Part shown: one piece after another, positions 1 through 9,220 of the stretch
Layout of the letters: every line of letters begins with the position of its first letter
Position numbering within the stretch: the stretch's first letter is position 1
Program-made: the position numbers and the translations under genes
The notes under the pieces: model-generated
The model's database searches: none
What the model saw: the letters and a program-made list of their open reading frames with translations, nothing else
Told to the model about the DNA's origin: nothing
IMG/VR virus record: IMGVR_UViG_3300032315_001715
Location: 248,001 to 312,000 of that record
Strand: one strand, 5' to 3'
DNA: 64,000 nucleotides
Source: a virus

Positions 1-1
1 G

Positions 2-589
2 TCACCTCCGCCTTCGAACATCAATCTATCTATTGGACAAAAGATCATATTGAATTTTACCAATCTAACAAATTTACCGCTGTACACCGCTTGCTCCCAG
101 GGTATCTATAAGGTCTATTTGGTATGCACCCAAACCAATTCTCCAAACGTTACCATTGAATGGTTCCCAAACAGCGTGTTGACACCGAGTGCTATTTCAG
201 ATGAGTTTGAGACCACCGGTATCTTGACGAATACCGCCAGTGGAGGATTTAGCACAACGCCCATTGCTCAGAACAACAAAAAGCCTGGTGCATTTTATTT
301 TGATTTAGTAAATGGACCAAATGATGCGGTATCTGACAAGGGGCCGTTCATGGCGGAATTTATCGCCAGCACATATACAGCGGCTAAGATGATTAAAGCA
401 TCGACGATTATTGCGCTTGGATCAAGCATCAATAACAGCATGTGGTTGAATGGAATCGGTACAGGTTCCGGATCGGCACGGCTTAATACCACAACAGCGT
501 GGACCAGCCTGGGAGTGATTCGGTTCGAACCGTCTGCATCGCCGAGCAGCGTCATGACCGGTACGGTTGTGATAGAACGGCTTGCGTAA
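2..589 (+). CDS. Probable virion protein, 5' end cut by window edge
   Basis: The frame is open from the first bases of the window with no stop upstream, so this is the 3' part of a gene whose start lies outside. A TTG at 50 is in frame but has no ribosome site. The visible 195 or so residues are rich in Thr, Ser, Asn and Gly with beta-type alternation and end in VVIERLA, a composition usual for tail or fibre proteins. It is followed by a late-type promoter and two more fibre-like genes, which supports a virion role. I do not recognise a named family. Confidence 0.7.
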   Translation, partial: SPPPSNINLSIGQKIILNFTNLTNLPLYTACSQGIYKVYLVCTQTNSPNVTIEWFPNSVLTPSAISDEFETTGILTNTASGGFSTTPIAQNNKKPGAFYFDLVNGPNDAVSDKGPFMAEFIASTYTAAKMIKASTIIALGSSINNSMWLNGIGTGSGSARLNTTTAWTSLGVIRFEPSASPSSVMTGTVVIERLA

Positions 590-623
590 ATGTCACAGCA
601 TCCGCACCGTTCAAACTTCATGG

Positions 624-630
624 ATAAATA
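624..630 (+). promoter_or_regulatory. T4-type late promoter core
   Basis: ATAAATA lies 27 bases before the start of the fibre-like gene at 658. It matches the T4 late consensus TATAAATA except for its first base. An AAGGG ribosome site follows about 9 bases before the ATG. Confidence 0.6.
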
Positions 631-657
631 ACTCAACATAGACAAGGGTAATTACGA

Positions 658-1812
658 ATGGCTACCAACATTTATAACTACGATGGAACGTTGCTCGCAA
701 CGGTCCCTGATGGTAGTATCGATACCACCAGCGCCAGCATAAAGTTTCCGGGCCGAGGCTATGTAAATTACGGTGCACCGGTCAACGAGGATCTTCTGTG
801 GATCTTACAAAACTTTGCGTCTGGATCGTCGCCGGCTAACCCAACAAACGGTCAGCTCTGGTATGATACATCGACAAAATTGATCAAGGTCTACGACTCA
901 ACAGCCTTAGCATGGGTGTCAGTTGGCGGCGTTGTCAGATCAAGCACGGCACCGATCACTGGTTCAAATGTCGGTGCGCTTTGGTACGATACAACCAAAA
1001 ATCAGTTACACGTTTGGTCCGGAACGGCCTGGTTGCTTCTAGGTCCACTGGGGGCTAGCGATAATTTGGATCCGTTGAATCCCACCAACCCAACCTACAG
1101 TAGGATTGATTCAGCAAGAATATCTGATGGTACGACAAATCATCCAATTTGGAGGATAACCATCGGAAATACCGTCTTCGCTATCATCAGCAAGGATGCA
1201 TCGTTCGTTCCTAATCCGTCAATATCTGGATTCGCGCAGCTTAATCCGGGTATCAATTTCAACACCAACGTAGCGGGTGTCGGTATCACCGGCGACACCG
1301 CACTGTTTAAGAACAATCAAAATAACCTACCTATATCAAACAATGTTTATGATATGGGTAGCTCGACCTATAGATTTGCTAACATGTATGCAACTCTGTT
1401 TGACGGGGTTGCTACGTCAGCAAGGTATGCTGACCTTGCGGAAAGATATGAAGCTGATCGAGTTTATCCATCCGGGACGGTTGTGTGTCTAGGCGGGGCA
1501 AAGGAGATTACTGCATCTAATCAACCGGGTGATGATTCGGTGTTTGGGGTCATTTCGACATCACCCGCACACTTGATGAATTCGGGTGCCGGGGACGATG
1601 ACACACATCCAGCCGTTGCATTAACCGGACGTGTACCATGTAAGGTCGTTGGCCAGGTTAAGAAACATCAGCGATTGATGGCTAGCTCCATGGAAGGTGT
1701 TGCATGTGCGTGGGATCCGGCGTTTGGAATCCTTGCGATAATTGGCAGAACCCTTGTCGAAAAAACGACACACGGAGTTGATTTAATAGAGATCGTTGTA
1801 GGCAAGAACTAA
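658..1812 (+). CDS. Tail fibre-like virion protein
   Basis: 384 residues. The N-terminal half has two tryptophan-rich repeats (GQLWYDTSTKLIKVYDS and GALWYDTTKNQLHVWSG, about residues 64-120) typical of phage fibre or collar modules. The C-terminal part holds RYADLAERYEAD (about residue 256), followed by a segment with VVCLGG, GVIST and ALTGRVPCKVVG. This is a domain seen at the C-terminus of many T4-like marine phage fibre proteins. It is followed after one base by another fibre-like gene, so the two are probably co-transcribed late. The exact position in the virion is unknown. Confidence 0.8.
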   Translation: MATNIYNYDGTLLATVPDGSIDTTSASIKFPGRGYVNYGAPVNEDLLWILQNFASGSSPANPTNGQLWYDTSTKLIKVYDSTALAWVSVGGVVRSSTAPITGSNVGALWYDTTKNQLHVWSGTAWLLLGPLGASDNLDPLNPTNPTYSRIDSARISDGTTNHPIWRITIGNTVFAIISKDASFVPNPSISGFAQLNPGINFNTNVAGVGITGDTALFKNNQNNLPISNNVYDMGSSTYRFANMYATLFDGVATSARYADLAERYEADRVYPSGTVVCLGGAKEITASNQPGDDSVFGVISTSPAHLMNSGAGDDDTHPAVALTGRVPCKVVGQVKKHQRLMASSMEGVACAWDPAFGILAIIGRTLVEKTTHGVDLIEIVVGKN

Positions 1813-1813
1813 C

Positions 1814-2770
1814 ATGACTTATAGCCCCGGGCAACTGATATTAGCGGACGATTTCACGGCATTTAGGGGATCGATAGCTCCGAGCTCTCCGTATCCAAGC
1901 CTAGTGAACGCTGCAAATAAGGTAGCTGCCCTGGTAGGTGTCGGATATGGTAACCGCGGTTACGGCCAGATCTCAACACCGCTAACCGGGGTTTCAGTTG
2001 GCGATGTTGTGACAGCAAACACATGGAACTCGTTGTTTTCGGCCATGGGTTTGATTAATACTCACACCGGTAGTGCGCTGACATTGCCGGCATCTGTACT
2101 GGCTGGTAATGCGATACAAGCACTGAATGGCTCATTCAGTCGGCCTGATCTCTCAACGTTGATAACTACGCTTGATTCCAATCGAGCCCTTTATGCAATC
2201 GGACAGATGGCCCTGACCTCGCAACTAAGCAGCGCTCGCACCTCATCTTGGACAACACAAGTTACGCACGAATTTACCGTGACATTTCCAACCGAGAATG
2301 ATGCACGGTATTTTTTCAATACAGGTGGGCAGATCTACGCGGCCGCAAGCAGGACCGGCGGTACCAGCAGCGCGATTAACAACGCGATGACGGTGATGCT
2401 ATCCAACATGGGGACCATCAAGGTTGGATCAAATGCAACAACATACACCGGAACCGGGGGTACCGTTTATCCGATAGGGTATTACGGATTAACCGGAAGT
2501 TATCAAACTCTGTTTGTGCATACCGGCGGTAGCTATTCGTATTCATATGGATACAGCAACATAAGCTACACTCTTAAGGCTCGGGCAGAAAACGTGCTGG
2601 GCGTAAATGGTGGTAACGGTTCTCGTATTAGATTCCAAGCGGTGTTTGCTACGGGCGTGTCTTACTCGTACACGCTGGATGGAACGCTAACTAGCTCAAT
2701 TTCCCAGCTAAAAGCCGGCGGTGTTCTAACCGTGGCATCTCCAATTTACGCAACAACCACCCCACTTTAA
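1814..2770 (+). CDS. Putative virion/fibre protein
   Basis: 318 residues, starting one base after the previous stop. The N-terminus (MTYSPGQLILADDFTAF) and the segment GDVVTANTWNSLF resemble structural proteins of T4-like phages. The C-terminal half is rich in Gly, Ser, Thr and Tyr (SYSYSYGYSN, about residue 240), as expected for an exposed beta-structured fibre. No enzymatic motif is visible. It is the last of three adjacent virion-like genes; a 47-base gap with a good AAGGAG site leads to the next gene. Confidence 0.65.
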   Translation: MTYSPGQLILADDFTAFRGSIAPSSPYPSLVNAANKVAALVGVGYGNRGYGQISTPLTGVSVGDVVTANTWNSLFSAMGLINTHTGSALTLPASVLAGNAIQALNGSFSRPDLSTLITTLDSNRALYAIGQMALTSQLSSARTSSWTTQVTHEFTVTFPTENDARYFFNTGGQIYAAASRTGGTSSAINNAMTVMLSNMGTIKVGSNATTYTGTGGTVYPIGYYGLTGSYQTLFVHTGGSYSYSYGYSNISYTLKARAENVLGVNGGNGSRIRFQAVFATGVSYSYTLDGTLTSSISQLKAGGVLTVASPIYATTTPL

Positions 2771-2817
2771 TTGCGTCATCGCACCGATTGCGATAATAAT
2801 ATGGAAGGAGATCTGTC

Positions 2818-3183
2818 ATGGACGAACGAATTCAAAAAGCACTAGAGTTTTCAAATTATCGCTTGAGCTTATTCAATCTCAAGGAAAATATCAAGCTCAA
2901 GGTTGATAGCATGCTTGGATATGCTATCAATGGAGGATTGTTTAAATCTTCTCCGGCGCTGATCAGCTTTGTAAAATTGATCATTGATTCTGGCCGATCG
3001 TCGGCGGTTTTTATTGATATCAACGGTAATCCAATTGAGATTGCGGAGTTGCAACAGTTCTATGAGAATCTCATGGATCGGTATTTCCAAGCAAACAATT
3101 ATTATCACGTTGAATACACAAAATTGAAAGCAGCTAGAAGCGTTGCGGATCAGTTCAAGGAAATATTTTCAGAGGATAGCTAA
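2818..3183 (+). CDS. Hypothetical protein before glycosyltransferase genes
   Basis: 121 residues, mostly helical, with no recognised domain. It has a strong ribosome site (AAGGAG, 8 bases before ATG), and its stop codon directly abuts the start of the next glycosyltransferase-like gene, so the two are translated from one message. Its place between fibre genes and glycosyltransferases suggests a link to fibre assembly or modification, but that is inference. Confidence 0.7.
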   Translation: MDERIQKALEFSNYRLSLFNLKENIKLKVDSMLGYAINGGLFKSSPALISFVKLIIDSGRSSAVFIDINGNPIEIAELQQFYENLMDRYFQANNYYHVEYTKLKAARSVADQFKEIFSEDS

Positions 3184-4062
3184 ATGACCCAGGGATACTT
3201 GCTCCATGCTTACAATAACATGGAAATTGACTATGGATCCATGGCATTATGCTCAGCACTTTTGATCAAGAAAAATCTAAAGATAAATCAAACGGCTATC
3301 GTAACCAGCAACGATACCCTGGATTGGCTGAATAATCAGCACAGTGGAGAGTTGATCAATTCAGCGTTTGATCACATCATCATAACCGATAAGGACTACG
3401 ATGCTGCTAGTCGTACCTTTCGAGATACTAGGTACTCCAGCAAAGTACAACCGTATTTCAATACCAATCGAGTTGATAGTTTTCAATTAAGCCCGTTTGA
3501 TGAGACGATACTAATCGACGCCGATTACTTGGTCCTGGACAATTCACTGGATTCAACATGGGGGTCGGTCGAGGAGCTGATGGTCAATAAATCGGTTCGA
3601 GATCTAAGACACACCGTTAATTCGGCCGGATTTGATGCTAGATTTAACGAAATGAGCATACCTCTTTACTGGGCCACGGTGGTTTATTTTAAAAAGACCG
3701 ACAGGGCTAAGACGATGTTTGATTTAATGAGATTTGTAAAAGAAAATTACAGCTATTACAGAAATCTCTATCAGTTTTCCCCAAGCGGATATTTTCGCAA
3801 TGACTATGCATTGAGCATCGCACTGCACATGATGAATGGGCAATTGGAAAATCAAACGGTAATTAGCTTGCCAGAACCTGACATGTTGGTTGCAACCGAG
3901 CTTGACGACATGGTTGAATTTAAGGATAATCAGGCGATCTTTCTAAGCGAGTTCGAGCAAGGACAACACCAAATGCACAAGGTAATGTCGAATGTTCATG
4001 TGATGAACAAATGGAGCATTTTGCGCATGGCATCGAGGATAATTTCTTATGCGACCAATTAA
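3184..4062 (+). CDS. GT-A-like glycosyltransferase
   Basis: 292 residues. The segment SPFDETILIDADYLVLD (about residues 101-117) carries a DxD-like acidic motif (DAD) in the usual GT8/GT-A context, where it binds the metal and nucleotide sugar. The start directly follows the previous stop and the end overlaps the next gene by 14 bases. The next gene shares the same layout (SPYDETIKVESDMLFF), so these are diverged paralogues. The acceptor is unknown; virion proteins or host surface glycans are both possible. Confidence 0.7.
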   Translation: MTQGYLLHAYNNMEIDYGSMALCSALLIKKNLKINQTAIVTSNDTLDWLNNQHSGELINSAFDHIIITDKDYDAASRTFRDTRYSSKVQPYFNTNRVDSFQLSPFDETILIDADYLVLDNSLDSTWGSVEELMVNKSVRDLRHTVNSAGFDARFNEMSIPLYWATVVYFKKTDRAKTMFDLMRFVKENYSYYRNLYQFSPSGYFRNDYALSIALHMMNGQLENQTVISLPEPDMLVATELDDMVEFKDNQAIFLSEFEQGQHQMHKVMSNVHVMNKWSILRMASRIISYATN

Positions 4063-4930
4063 TGCGAGAAAGCAGGGATTTTTTACCATTGCACAAAATA
4101 ACAGCAAGGTTGACTATGTTAGGCTTGCATACGGTCTTGCCTTAAGCCTTAAGCACAGCCAGCGAGAGGTACCCTACCTAACCGTGGCAATAACTCCTGG
4201 CACCGAGGTCGATGAGAAATATGCATGGGCGTTTGATAACATTGTGGAGATACCCTGGGGAGATCAGGCTGCTGCAAGCGAGTGGAAGCTGGAGAATGAA
4301 TGGAAATCCATATGGATGAGCCCATACGACGAAACCATTAAGGTCGAAAGCGACATGCTGTTCTTTACGGATATTAGCGAGTGGTGGTCAGCTCTTGCGA
4401 ATCAACCCAGGGATGTCGTATGGACCAATGTGGTGAAAGATTGGAAAGGTCTAAACATAACCAGCGACTACTATCGAAAGCTTTTTACCAAGGATAAGCT
4501 TCCAAACATCTATACAGGGTTGGGATATTTTCGCAAGACCGATGCAGCATATGAGGTGTTCGATCTTGCTAAGATTATAAGCTGGAACTGGGAAACGTTT
4601 TTTGATCAATTTTTCCATGCTAGCTATCGCCCAACAAATCCCAGCACCGATGTGATATTTGCCCTGGCGATGAAATTAACGGACATCGATCAAAATGATT
4701 ATACACCCCATATGGTACCTACATTCACGCACATGAAAAGCCAGTTGCAAGGTTGGAACAATCATTCGATATCCGAGGATTGGCAGCAATATCTTCGAAC
4801 GTTTTTTACACCAAATGCTGAATGCAAAATTGGTAATCATCGGCAGGTATATCCACTGCACTATCATATCAAGGAATGGTTAACTGATGACATGATACAT
4901 GTATATGAAAGGCTAGTCGGCCGTGGATAA
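4049..4930 (+). CDS. GT-A-like glycosyltransferase, paralogue
   Basis: 293 residues. SPYDETIKVESDMLFF (about residues 91-106) aligns with the DxD region of the preceding gene, but the motif here is ESD rather than DAD. Other shared features are a GLGYFRKTD segment (about residue 157) and a downstream TDVIFALAMK helix. It overlaps both neighbours. The acidic motif still permits metal binding; whether the enzyme is active cannot be judged from sequence. Confidence 0.65.
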   Translation: MRPINARKQGFFTIAQNNSKVDYVRLAYGLALSLKHSQREVPYLTVAITPGTEVDEKYAWAFDNIVEIPWGDQAAASEWKLENEWKSIWMSPYDETIKVESDMLFFTDISEWWSALANQPRDVVWTNVVKDWKGLNITSDYYRKLFTKDKLPNIYTGLGYFRKTDAAYEVFDLAKIISWNWETFFDQFFHASYRPTNPSTDVIFALAMKLTDIDQNDYTPHMVPTFTHMKSQLQGWNNHSISEDWQQYLRTFFTPNAECKIGNHRQVYPLHYHIKEWLTDDMIHVYERLVGRG

Positions 4931-5387
4931 TGCGTGGGCATGTTTCAATCCAGAGACCGGCGACCTTACCGGTATATTCTGGGAAAAACCAACTGGCATT
5001 GTTTCTGCGGAAATACCCAGATCACTAGCCGAATCCTTTATGTCCGGTGATTTACGAATGGTCGGATTTACGGTCATTGAGGACAACGGTGTATATTGTC
5101 TGCGACCGTTAAATGAGGAACCTGTATTACCTGAATTTTGGAATCTACGCGAAGCCGAGATAATTCCGGATAACGCAGAGATCGTCGTATCCAATGATAC
5201 AATTGTGGTCCGAATGGAAAATCTACCTAGCGTTGCGAATCTGTTTGCAACGCTAAAAAATGCCCCATCATGGTTGATAAAAACATGGAATCTCCGAGAA
5301 TTTGAAGTGTTAGACGGGCATGTTACCATTAACTGGCCAAATGCTGATCAACATAGCTTTTACATGAGCAACGCCAATGAAGAATAA
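4923..5387 (+). CDS. Hypothetical protein within glycosyltransferase operon
   Basis: 154 residues, starting at GTG inside the end of the previous gene and overlapping the next gene by 11 bases, so it belongs to the same translational unit. No domain is recognised; it is acidic and beta-rich, with an N-terminal Trp/Phe-rich stretch (MDNAWACFNPETGDLTGIFW). Because every flanking gene looks like a glycosyltransferase, it may be an accessory factor, but nothing in the sequence proves this. Confidence 0.6.
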   Translation: MDNAWACFNPETGDLTGIFWEKPTGIVSAEIPRSLAESFMSGDLRMVGFTVIEDNGVYCLRPLNEEPVLPEFWNLREAEIIPDNAEIVVSNDTIVVRMENLPSVANLFATLKNAPSWLIKTWNLREFEVLDGHVTINWPNADQHSFYMSNANEE

Positions 5388-6291
5388 AATATCAGATTTT
5401 GATTTTGTATTTCTCAGCTTTGATGAACCGAACGCTGAACAACTATATGCCGATTTTCTCGACATGGTTCCATGGTGCAAACGGGTACATGGTGTAAAAG
5501 GATTTGATGCTGCTCATCGAAAATGCGCCGACACCGCTGATACTGATTTCTTCATAACCGTTGATGGTGATAATCTCGTTTATCCAGAGTTCCTAGACAT
5601 GGAAATTGATATCCATGATGATCAACACGATCACGCATGGACATGGTCTGGACGTAATCATGTCAACGGCTTGGTGTACGGCAACGGCGGATTAAAGCTA
5701 TGGAGCAAGAAATTCGTCTACAACATGCAAAGCCACGAAAACGCAAACGATTCGGCTAAATCAGTTGATTTTTGTTGGGATACCAAATATCACGATCTGT
5801 TTGGATGTTACAGCACTAGCATGATCAATGCCACTCCATATCAAGCATGGCGCAGCGGATTTCGAGAAGGTGTTAAGATGTGCCTTGATCAAGGCAACCG
5901 TGTTAGACCGCACGAGTTTAATGATCGAGTTTGGTTTGGCAACATAACTCGGCTTTGCATATGGGCCAGCATAGGCCAAGACGTGGAAAACGGGATATGG
6001 GCAATATATGGAGCTAGGATGGGCTGCCATCTAGCAGTGCTAACTGACAACGACCATGGGGTTATCAGCGATTATACGGGAATGGAGCGCATATGGAACG
6101 AGGTTTCCAATAAGGATCCCTATCAAGAATGTGCAAATCTAGGCGAACAACTCAGGATCAAGCTCGGACTGGATATATCGCTATTGTCTCCGGATGACTC
6201 TAGATTTTTTAAACGAGTGTACATGAATCTACCAAGACCCGTGATTCCACCGGAAAAGATCGCGCATTTCATGGCGTACAGGTATGTATGA
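5377..6291 (+). CDS. Putative glycosyltransferase (VDGDN motif)
   Basis: 304 residues. The segment FFITVDGDNLVYPEF (about residues 58-72) has a DGD motif at the end of a predicted strand, as in GT-A nucleotide-sugar enzymes. Further blocks are KRVHGVKGFDAAHRKCA and GRNHVNGLVYGNGGLKLW. The next gene repeats the same blocks in the same order (KRVHGIKGINEAHKHCA, RNPVNGLSYGYGSVKLW), so the two arose by duplication. A donor or acceptor cannot be named. Confidence 0.65.
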   Translation: MKNKISDFDFVFLSFDEPNAEQLYADFLDMVPWCKRVHGVKGFDAAHRKCADTADTDFFITVDGDNLVYPEFLDMEIDIHDDQHDHAWTWSGRNHVNGLVYGNGGLKLWSKKFVYNMQSHENANDSAKSVDFCWDTKYHDLFGCYSTSMINATPYQAWRSGFREGVKMCLDQGNRVRPHEFNDRVWFGNITRLCIWASIGQDVENGIWAIYGARMGCHLAVLTDNDHGVISDYTGMERIWNEVSNKDPYQECANLGEQLRIKLGLDISLLSPDDSRFFKRVYMNLPRPVIPPEKIAHFMAYRYV

Positions 6292-6967
6292 TCTGTTTTT
6301 CGTAACGTATGAAGAACCGAATGCCAATTTAAATTGGGCAAAAATCAAAGACAGGTTCCCACATGCTAAGAGAGTACACGGAATCAAGGGAATCAATGAG
6401 GCACACAAACATTGTGCAACGAATTCTTTTACCAGCATGTTTTGGACGGTTGACGGCGATACCATCGTCGACGATTCCTGGGATTTCTCATATCTCCCGC
6501 CCGAATGGGATAGGACCTATCTACACTTATGGTATAGTCGCAATCCTGTTAACGGGTTAAGCTATGGATACGGATCGGTTAAGCTTTGGCCTAAGCAACA
6601 GGTATTAAAGCATGTTGGGCCTTGGTTAGACTTTACCACCAGCGTGGGTAACATCAAGATTGTGGAGCAAACCATTGCCACCACGATGTTTAACACATCC
6701 CCGTTTGAATCATGGAAAAGTGCGTTTAGGGAATGTGTGAAGTTAGATAAAAATCTCAAAAATAATCCAGCCGACGCTGAGTCATTAGCTAGATTAACCG
6801 CATGGCAATATACCGTTAGTGGTGCAGACTTTTCAAAATGGTGTAATTTTGGCGCCTTTGATGCATTATTGTGGGGTACCCAGCCTACTAGCCATCTTGC
6901 TATGATCAATGATTTTGGTTGGTTGAAGCACAAATTTTCGAGCTTATATCCTTGGTCCAGGATATAA
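6284..6967 (+). CDS. Putative glycosyltransferase, shorter paralogue
   Basis: 227 residues, overlapping the upstream paralogue by 8 bases. It keeps the acidic motif (WTVDGDTIVDDSW, about residues 50-62) and the VNGLSYGYGSVKLW block but lacks about 75 C-terminal residues of its neighbour. The last codons lie inside a terminator stem, so the gene ends the fibre and glycosyltransferase transcript. Function beyond the motif is inferred. Confidence 0.6.
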   Translation: MYDLFFVTYEEPNANLNWAKIKDRFPHAKRVHGIKGINEAHKHCATNSFTSMFWTVDGDTIVDDSWDFSYLPPEWDRTYLHLWYSRNPVNGLSYGYGSVKLWPKQQVLKHVGPWLDFTTSVGNIKIVEQTIATTMFNTSPFESWKSAFRECVKLDKNLKNNPADAESLARLTAWQYTVSGADFSKWCNFGAFDALLWGTQPTSHLAMINDFGWLKHKFSSLYPWSRI

Positions 6968-6975
6968 GCTCTTAT
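6940..6975 (+). terminator. Intrinsic terminator ending the left late operon
   Basis: Perfect 12-bp inverted repeat (6940-6951 and 6960-6971, GAGCTTATATCC arms) with an 8-base loop, followed by TTATTATTG. It overlaps the last codons of the glycosyltransferase gene. Confidence 0.7.
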
Positions 6976-7077
6976 TATTGTTTGATGTTTTATGATCAAA
7001 TACTCAACGATTTCTAGCGCCATGTCCTGATATTGAGATGGTAAATATCACAGTAAAAATTGAAGAGGTGGGCATTG

Positions 7078-7434
7078 ATGTCTAGATCTAGGACCAACCA
7101 AGATGCTTGGGATCAGATTTTTGATGATCTCATACTTGAAAATGAACCGCCGGTTCGATACATCAAGGATGCTTTGATCATCACAAAAAACGGCGCCCGT
7201 TTCAGGGTGTCTCCAGATGATTTTATCGATATTGTCGCTAGAGAAAAACATTTAGATCCCGACCAAAGTGACATACAGAGCTGCTCACTTAGCATTGATT
7301 TTGCAAGGATCAAGCGAGACGTTAACAGATGGACAAACAAGTTCATCGACGTTATCGAGGAAGAAGCGGCCAGAATGGTGGTCGAAGAAGCAGCAAAAAA
7401 GAAAACCCGACCCTCTCGAAAGAAGGTTGACTGA
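7078..7434 (+). CDS. Hypothetical conserved phage protein
   Basis: 118 residues from the ATG at 7078, chosen because GAGGTG stands 8 bases upstream; a TTG at 7060 would add six residues without a ribosome site. The middle part (EPPVRYIKDALIITKNGARFRV) is beta-rich; the C-terminus is a Lys/Arg-rich basic tail (KKKTRPSRKK) that could touch nucleic acid. No family recognised. Confidence 0.65.
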   Translation: MSRSRTNQDAWDQIFDDLILENEPPVRYIKDALIITKNGARFRVSPDDFIDIVAREKHLDPDQSDIQSCSLSIDFARIKRDVNRWTNKFIDVIEEEAARMVVEEAAKKKTRPSRKKVD

Positions 7435-7483
7435 ATCCTAGCGACACTGGCATCATTGCGAATAAGCTTTAAAGGATGCTAGC

Positions 7484-8413
7484 ATGACTCTTAGATCTCA
7501 GGTCAAACACGACCCATATTATCTCCCACTACTTGATCACGGTTTCGTGGGACTCAAGGATGTGATGGGAAACGACAATGCCATCGTCGAGGCTGCACGG
7601 ACTAGCTATGGTGATGGTACCAAGAGTGTCAATGAGGATCGAGGATTGATCCGATATCTCATGCGGCATCAGCACAGCACTCCGTTTGAAATGGTGGTAT
7701 TCAAGTTCCATCTCAAGATGCCCATTTTCGTCATGCGGCAGCATGTAAGGCATCGCATGGCTAGCATCAATGAATACAGTGGGCGCTACTCGGTGATGAC
7801 CGACGAATTCTACATTCCAGAACCTGCTCGCCTGCAGTCACAAAGCTCCATCAACAAGCAAGGCAGTGGCGATCAACTTGAAGGTGATGAGATGGAAATG
7901 GCCCACAATACCATCCAGCGCATCAGCTCTGAGAACTACATGGATTATCTCAGCCTCATCAATGAGGAAGGTGGTCGAGATTACGACATCGAAAATCGGC
8001 AAGGCCTTGCCAGAGAGCTTGCACGTATGGTGTTGCCGGTGAACAACTACACCGAACTTTATTGGAAGATCGATCTCAAGAACCTGTTCCACTACATCAA
8101 GCTGCGTGCAGACCATCATGCGCAGAAGGAAATACAGGATCTGGCCAATGCTATCGGACATTTTGTCAAGCAGCGTTGTCCAGTTGCCTGGGAAGCGTTT
8201 GAGGATTACTGGCAGCATGCTATTACGGTTAGTCGACTGGAGAAGAATCTGCTTGCTGACACCATTGAATGCAGCAACCAAATTAAACTGCCGTTTGCCG
8301 AAGCATACGACTGGTTAACTAAGCAGGCCGGAGACAAGAAAGCACTGTGGACCAAGTATGGCATGAACAAACGAGAGCTTGGCGAATTTGAAGCTACTTG
8401 GAGATTGATATGA
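7484..8413 (+). CDS. thyX: FAD-dependent thymidylate synthase ThyX
   Basis: 309 residues. It converts dUMP to dTMP using methylene-tetrahydrofolate and FAD/NADPH. The ThyX signature RHRxxSxNExSxR is fully present as RHRMASINEYSGR (residues 89-101), and HQHSTPFE (62-69) precedes it as in other family members. An AAAGGA site lies before the ATG. The stop overlaps the next start as ATGA, coupling it to the kinase gene. A phage copy supplies dTMP during replication independently of the host. Confidence 0.95.
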   Translation: MTLRSQVKHDPYYLPLLDHGFVGLKDVMGNDNAIVEAARTSYGDGTKSVNEDRGLIRYLMRHQHSTPFEMVVFKFHLKMPIFVMRQHVRHRMASINEYSGRYSVMTDEFYIPEPARLQSQSSINKQGSGDQLEGDEMEMAHNTIQRISSENYMDYLSLINEEGGRDYDIENRQGLARELARMVLPVNNYTELYWKIDLKNLFHYIKLRADHHAQKEIQDLANAIGHFVKQRCPVAWEAFEDYWQHAITVSRLEKNLLADTIECSNQIKLPFAEAYDWLTKQAGDKKALWTKYGMNKRELGEFEATWRLI

Positions 8414-8862
8414 ACAAGAAAATACTAATCATGGGCCTGCCAGGCAGTGGTAAAACCACGCTGGCACGCCACCTGGCAATGAAACTCAACGCTGTACACT
8501 TCAACGCAGACGAGGTGCGCAGCAACATCAACAAGGATCTAGGATTTTCTATAGCTGATCGCATAGAACATGCGCGCCGCATGGGCTGGCTGTGTGATCA
8601 GGTGGTTAAAGCCAACCAGTGGGCAATAGCAGACTTTGTTTGTCCCACGGCGGACACGCGAACTGCATTCGGACCGGCATATGTTATTTGGATGAATACC
8701 ATCAAGGAAGGTCGGTTCGATGATACCAACAAGTTGTTTGAACGCCCTGCGTCCGAATGGTATAATCTTGTGATATTAGATCTTGATGCTGAAAATCATG
8801 CCGAGTACATCTACAATCAGCTGCAACGTGAACTGTTGCCAAACATCTTTGAGGTAAATTGA
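8410..8862 (+). CDS. Adenylylsulfate kinase-like P-loop kinase
   Basis: 150 residues from the ATG at 8410 (GGAG 6 bases upstream; ATGA overlap with thyX). Walker A is GLPGSGKTT (about residues 9-17). The following FNADEVRSN and LGFSIADRIEHARR blocks match APS kinase (CysC), as does the late WMNTIKEGRFDDTNKLFE segment. APS kinase makes PAPS from adenylylsulfate. A sulfotransferase-like gene 2.7 kb away gives this a possible purpose. Phage members are often only annotated kinases, so substrate is not certain. Confidence 0.75.
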   Translation: MNKKILIMGLPGSGKTTLARHLAMKLNAVHFNADEVRSNINKDLGFSIADRIEHARRMGWLCDQVVKANQWAIADFVCPTADTRTAFGPAYVIWMNTIKEGRFDDTNKLFERPASEWYNLVILDLDAENHAEYIYNQLQRELLPNIFEVN

Positions 8863-8863
8863 C

Positions 8864-9220
8864 ATGCACAACTGGGACAACAAGGCACCGACATCACTCA
8901 TGTTGGGAAGATATCAGCCATTCCATGACGGTCACCTGGCCCTGTTCAAGGCCGCACTTGATCGAACCGATCAAGTGTTGATTGCTGTCAGGGATACGGC
9001 AGGAACTGACGAAAAGAATCCGTTTGATTTTGAGTTTGTCAAAGCCCGGATCGAAGAAAAACTGATCGGATATGAAGGGCGCTATGCGATCATGTTGGTG
9101 CCAAACATTACCAATATCGTGTATGGCAGGGATGTTGGATATTTGATCGAAAAAGTTGACCTTGGAGAACAGATAGAATCCATTTCGGCAACCAAAGTAA
9201 GAAAAGAAATGGGCCTTTAA
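8864..9220 (+). CDS. Cytidylyl/adenylyltransferase-family protein (NadM/CTP-transferase-like)
   Basis: 118 residues. The N-terminal GRYQPFHDGHLALFKAAL (about residues 16-33) is the nucleotidyltransferase HxGH-type motif (here HDGH), and the C-terminal ISATKVRKEM matches the second signature ISxTxxR. The fold covers NMN adenylyltransferases, and ATP sulfurylase has a related core. The substrate is therefore open: NAD metabolism, or with the adjacent APS kinase-like gene, sulfate activation. Its last codons are built from a palindrome shared with the opposite gene. Confidence 0.75.
   Translation: MHNWDNKAPTSLMLGRYQPFHDGHLALFKAALDRTDQVLIAVRDTAGTDEKNPFDFEFVKARIEEKLIGYEGRYAIMLVPNITNIVYGRDVGYLIEKVDLGEQIESISATKVRKEMGL

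Noticed and set aside
513-535. GGTTCGAACC, like a tRNA T-arm
   Set aside because: It lies inside an open reading frame of a virion protein and no cloverleaf surrounds it.
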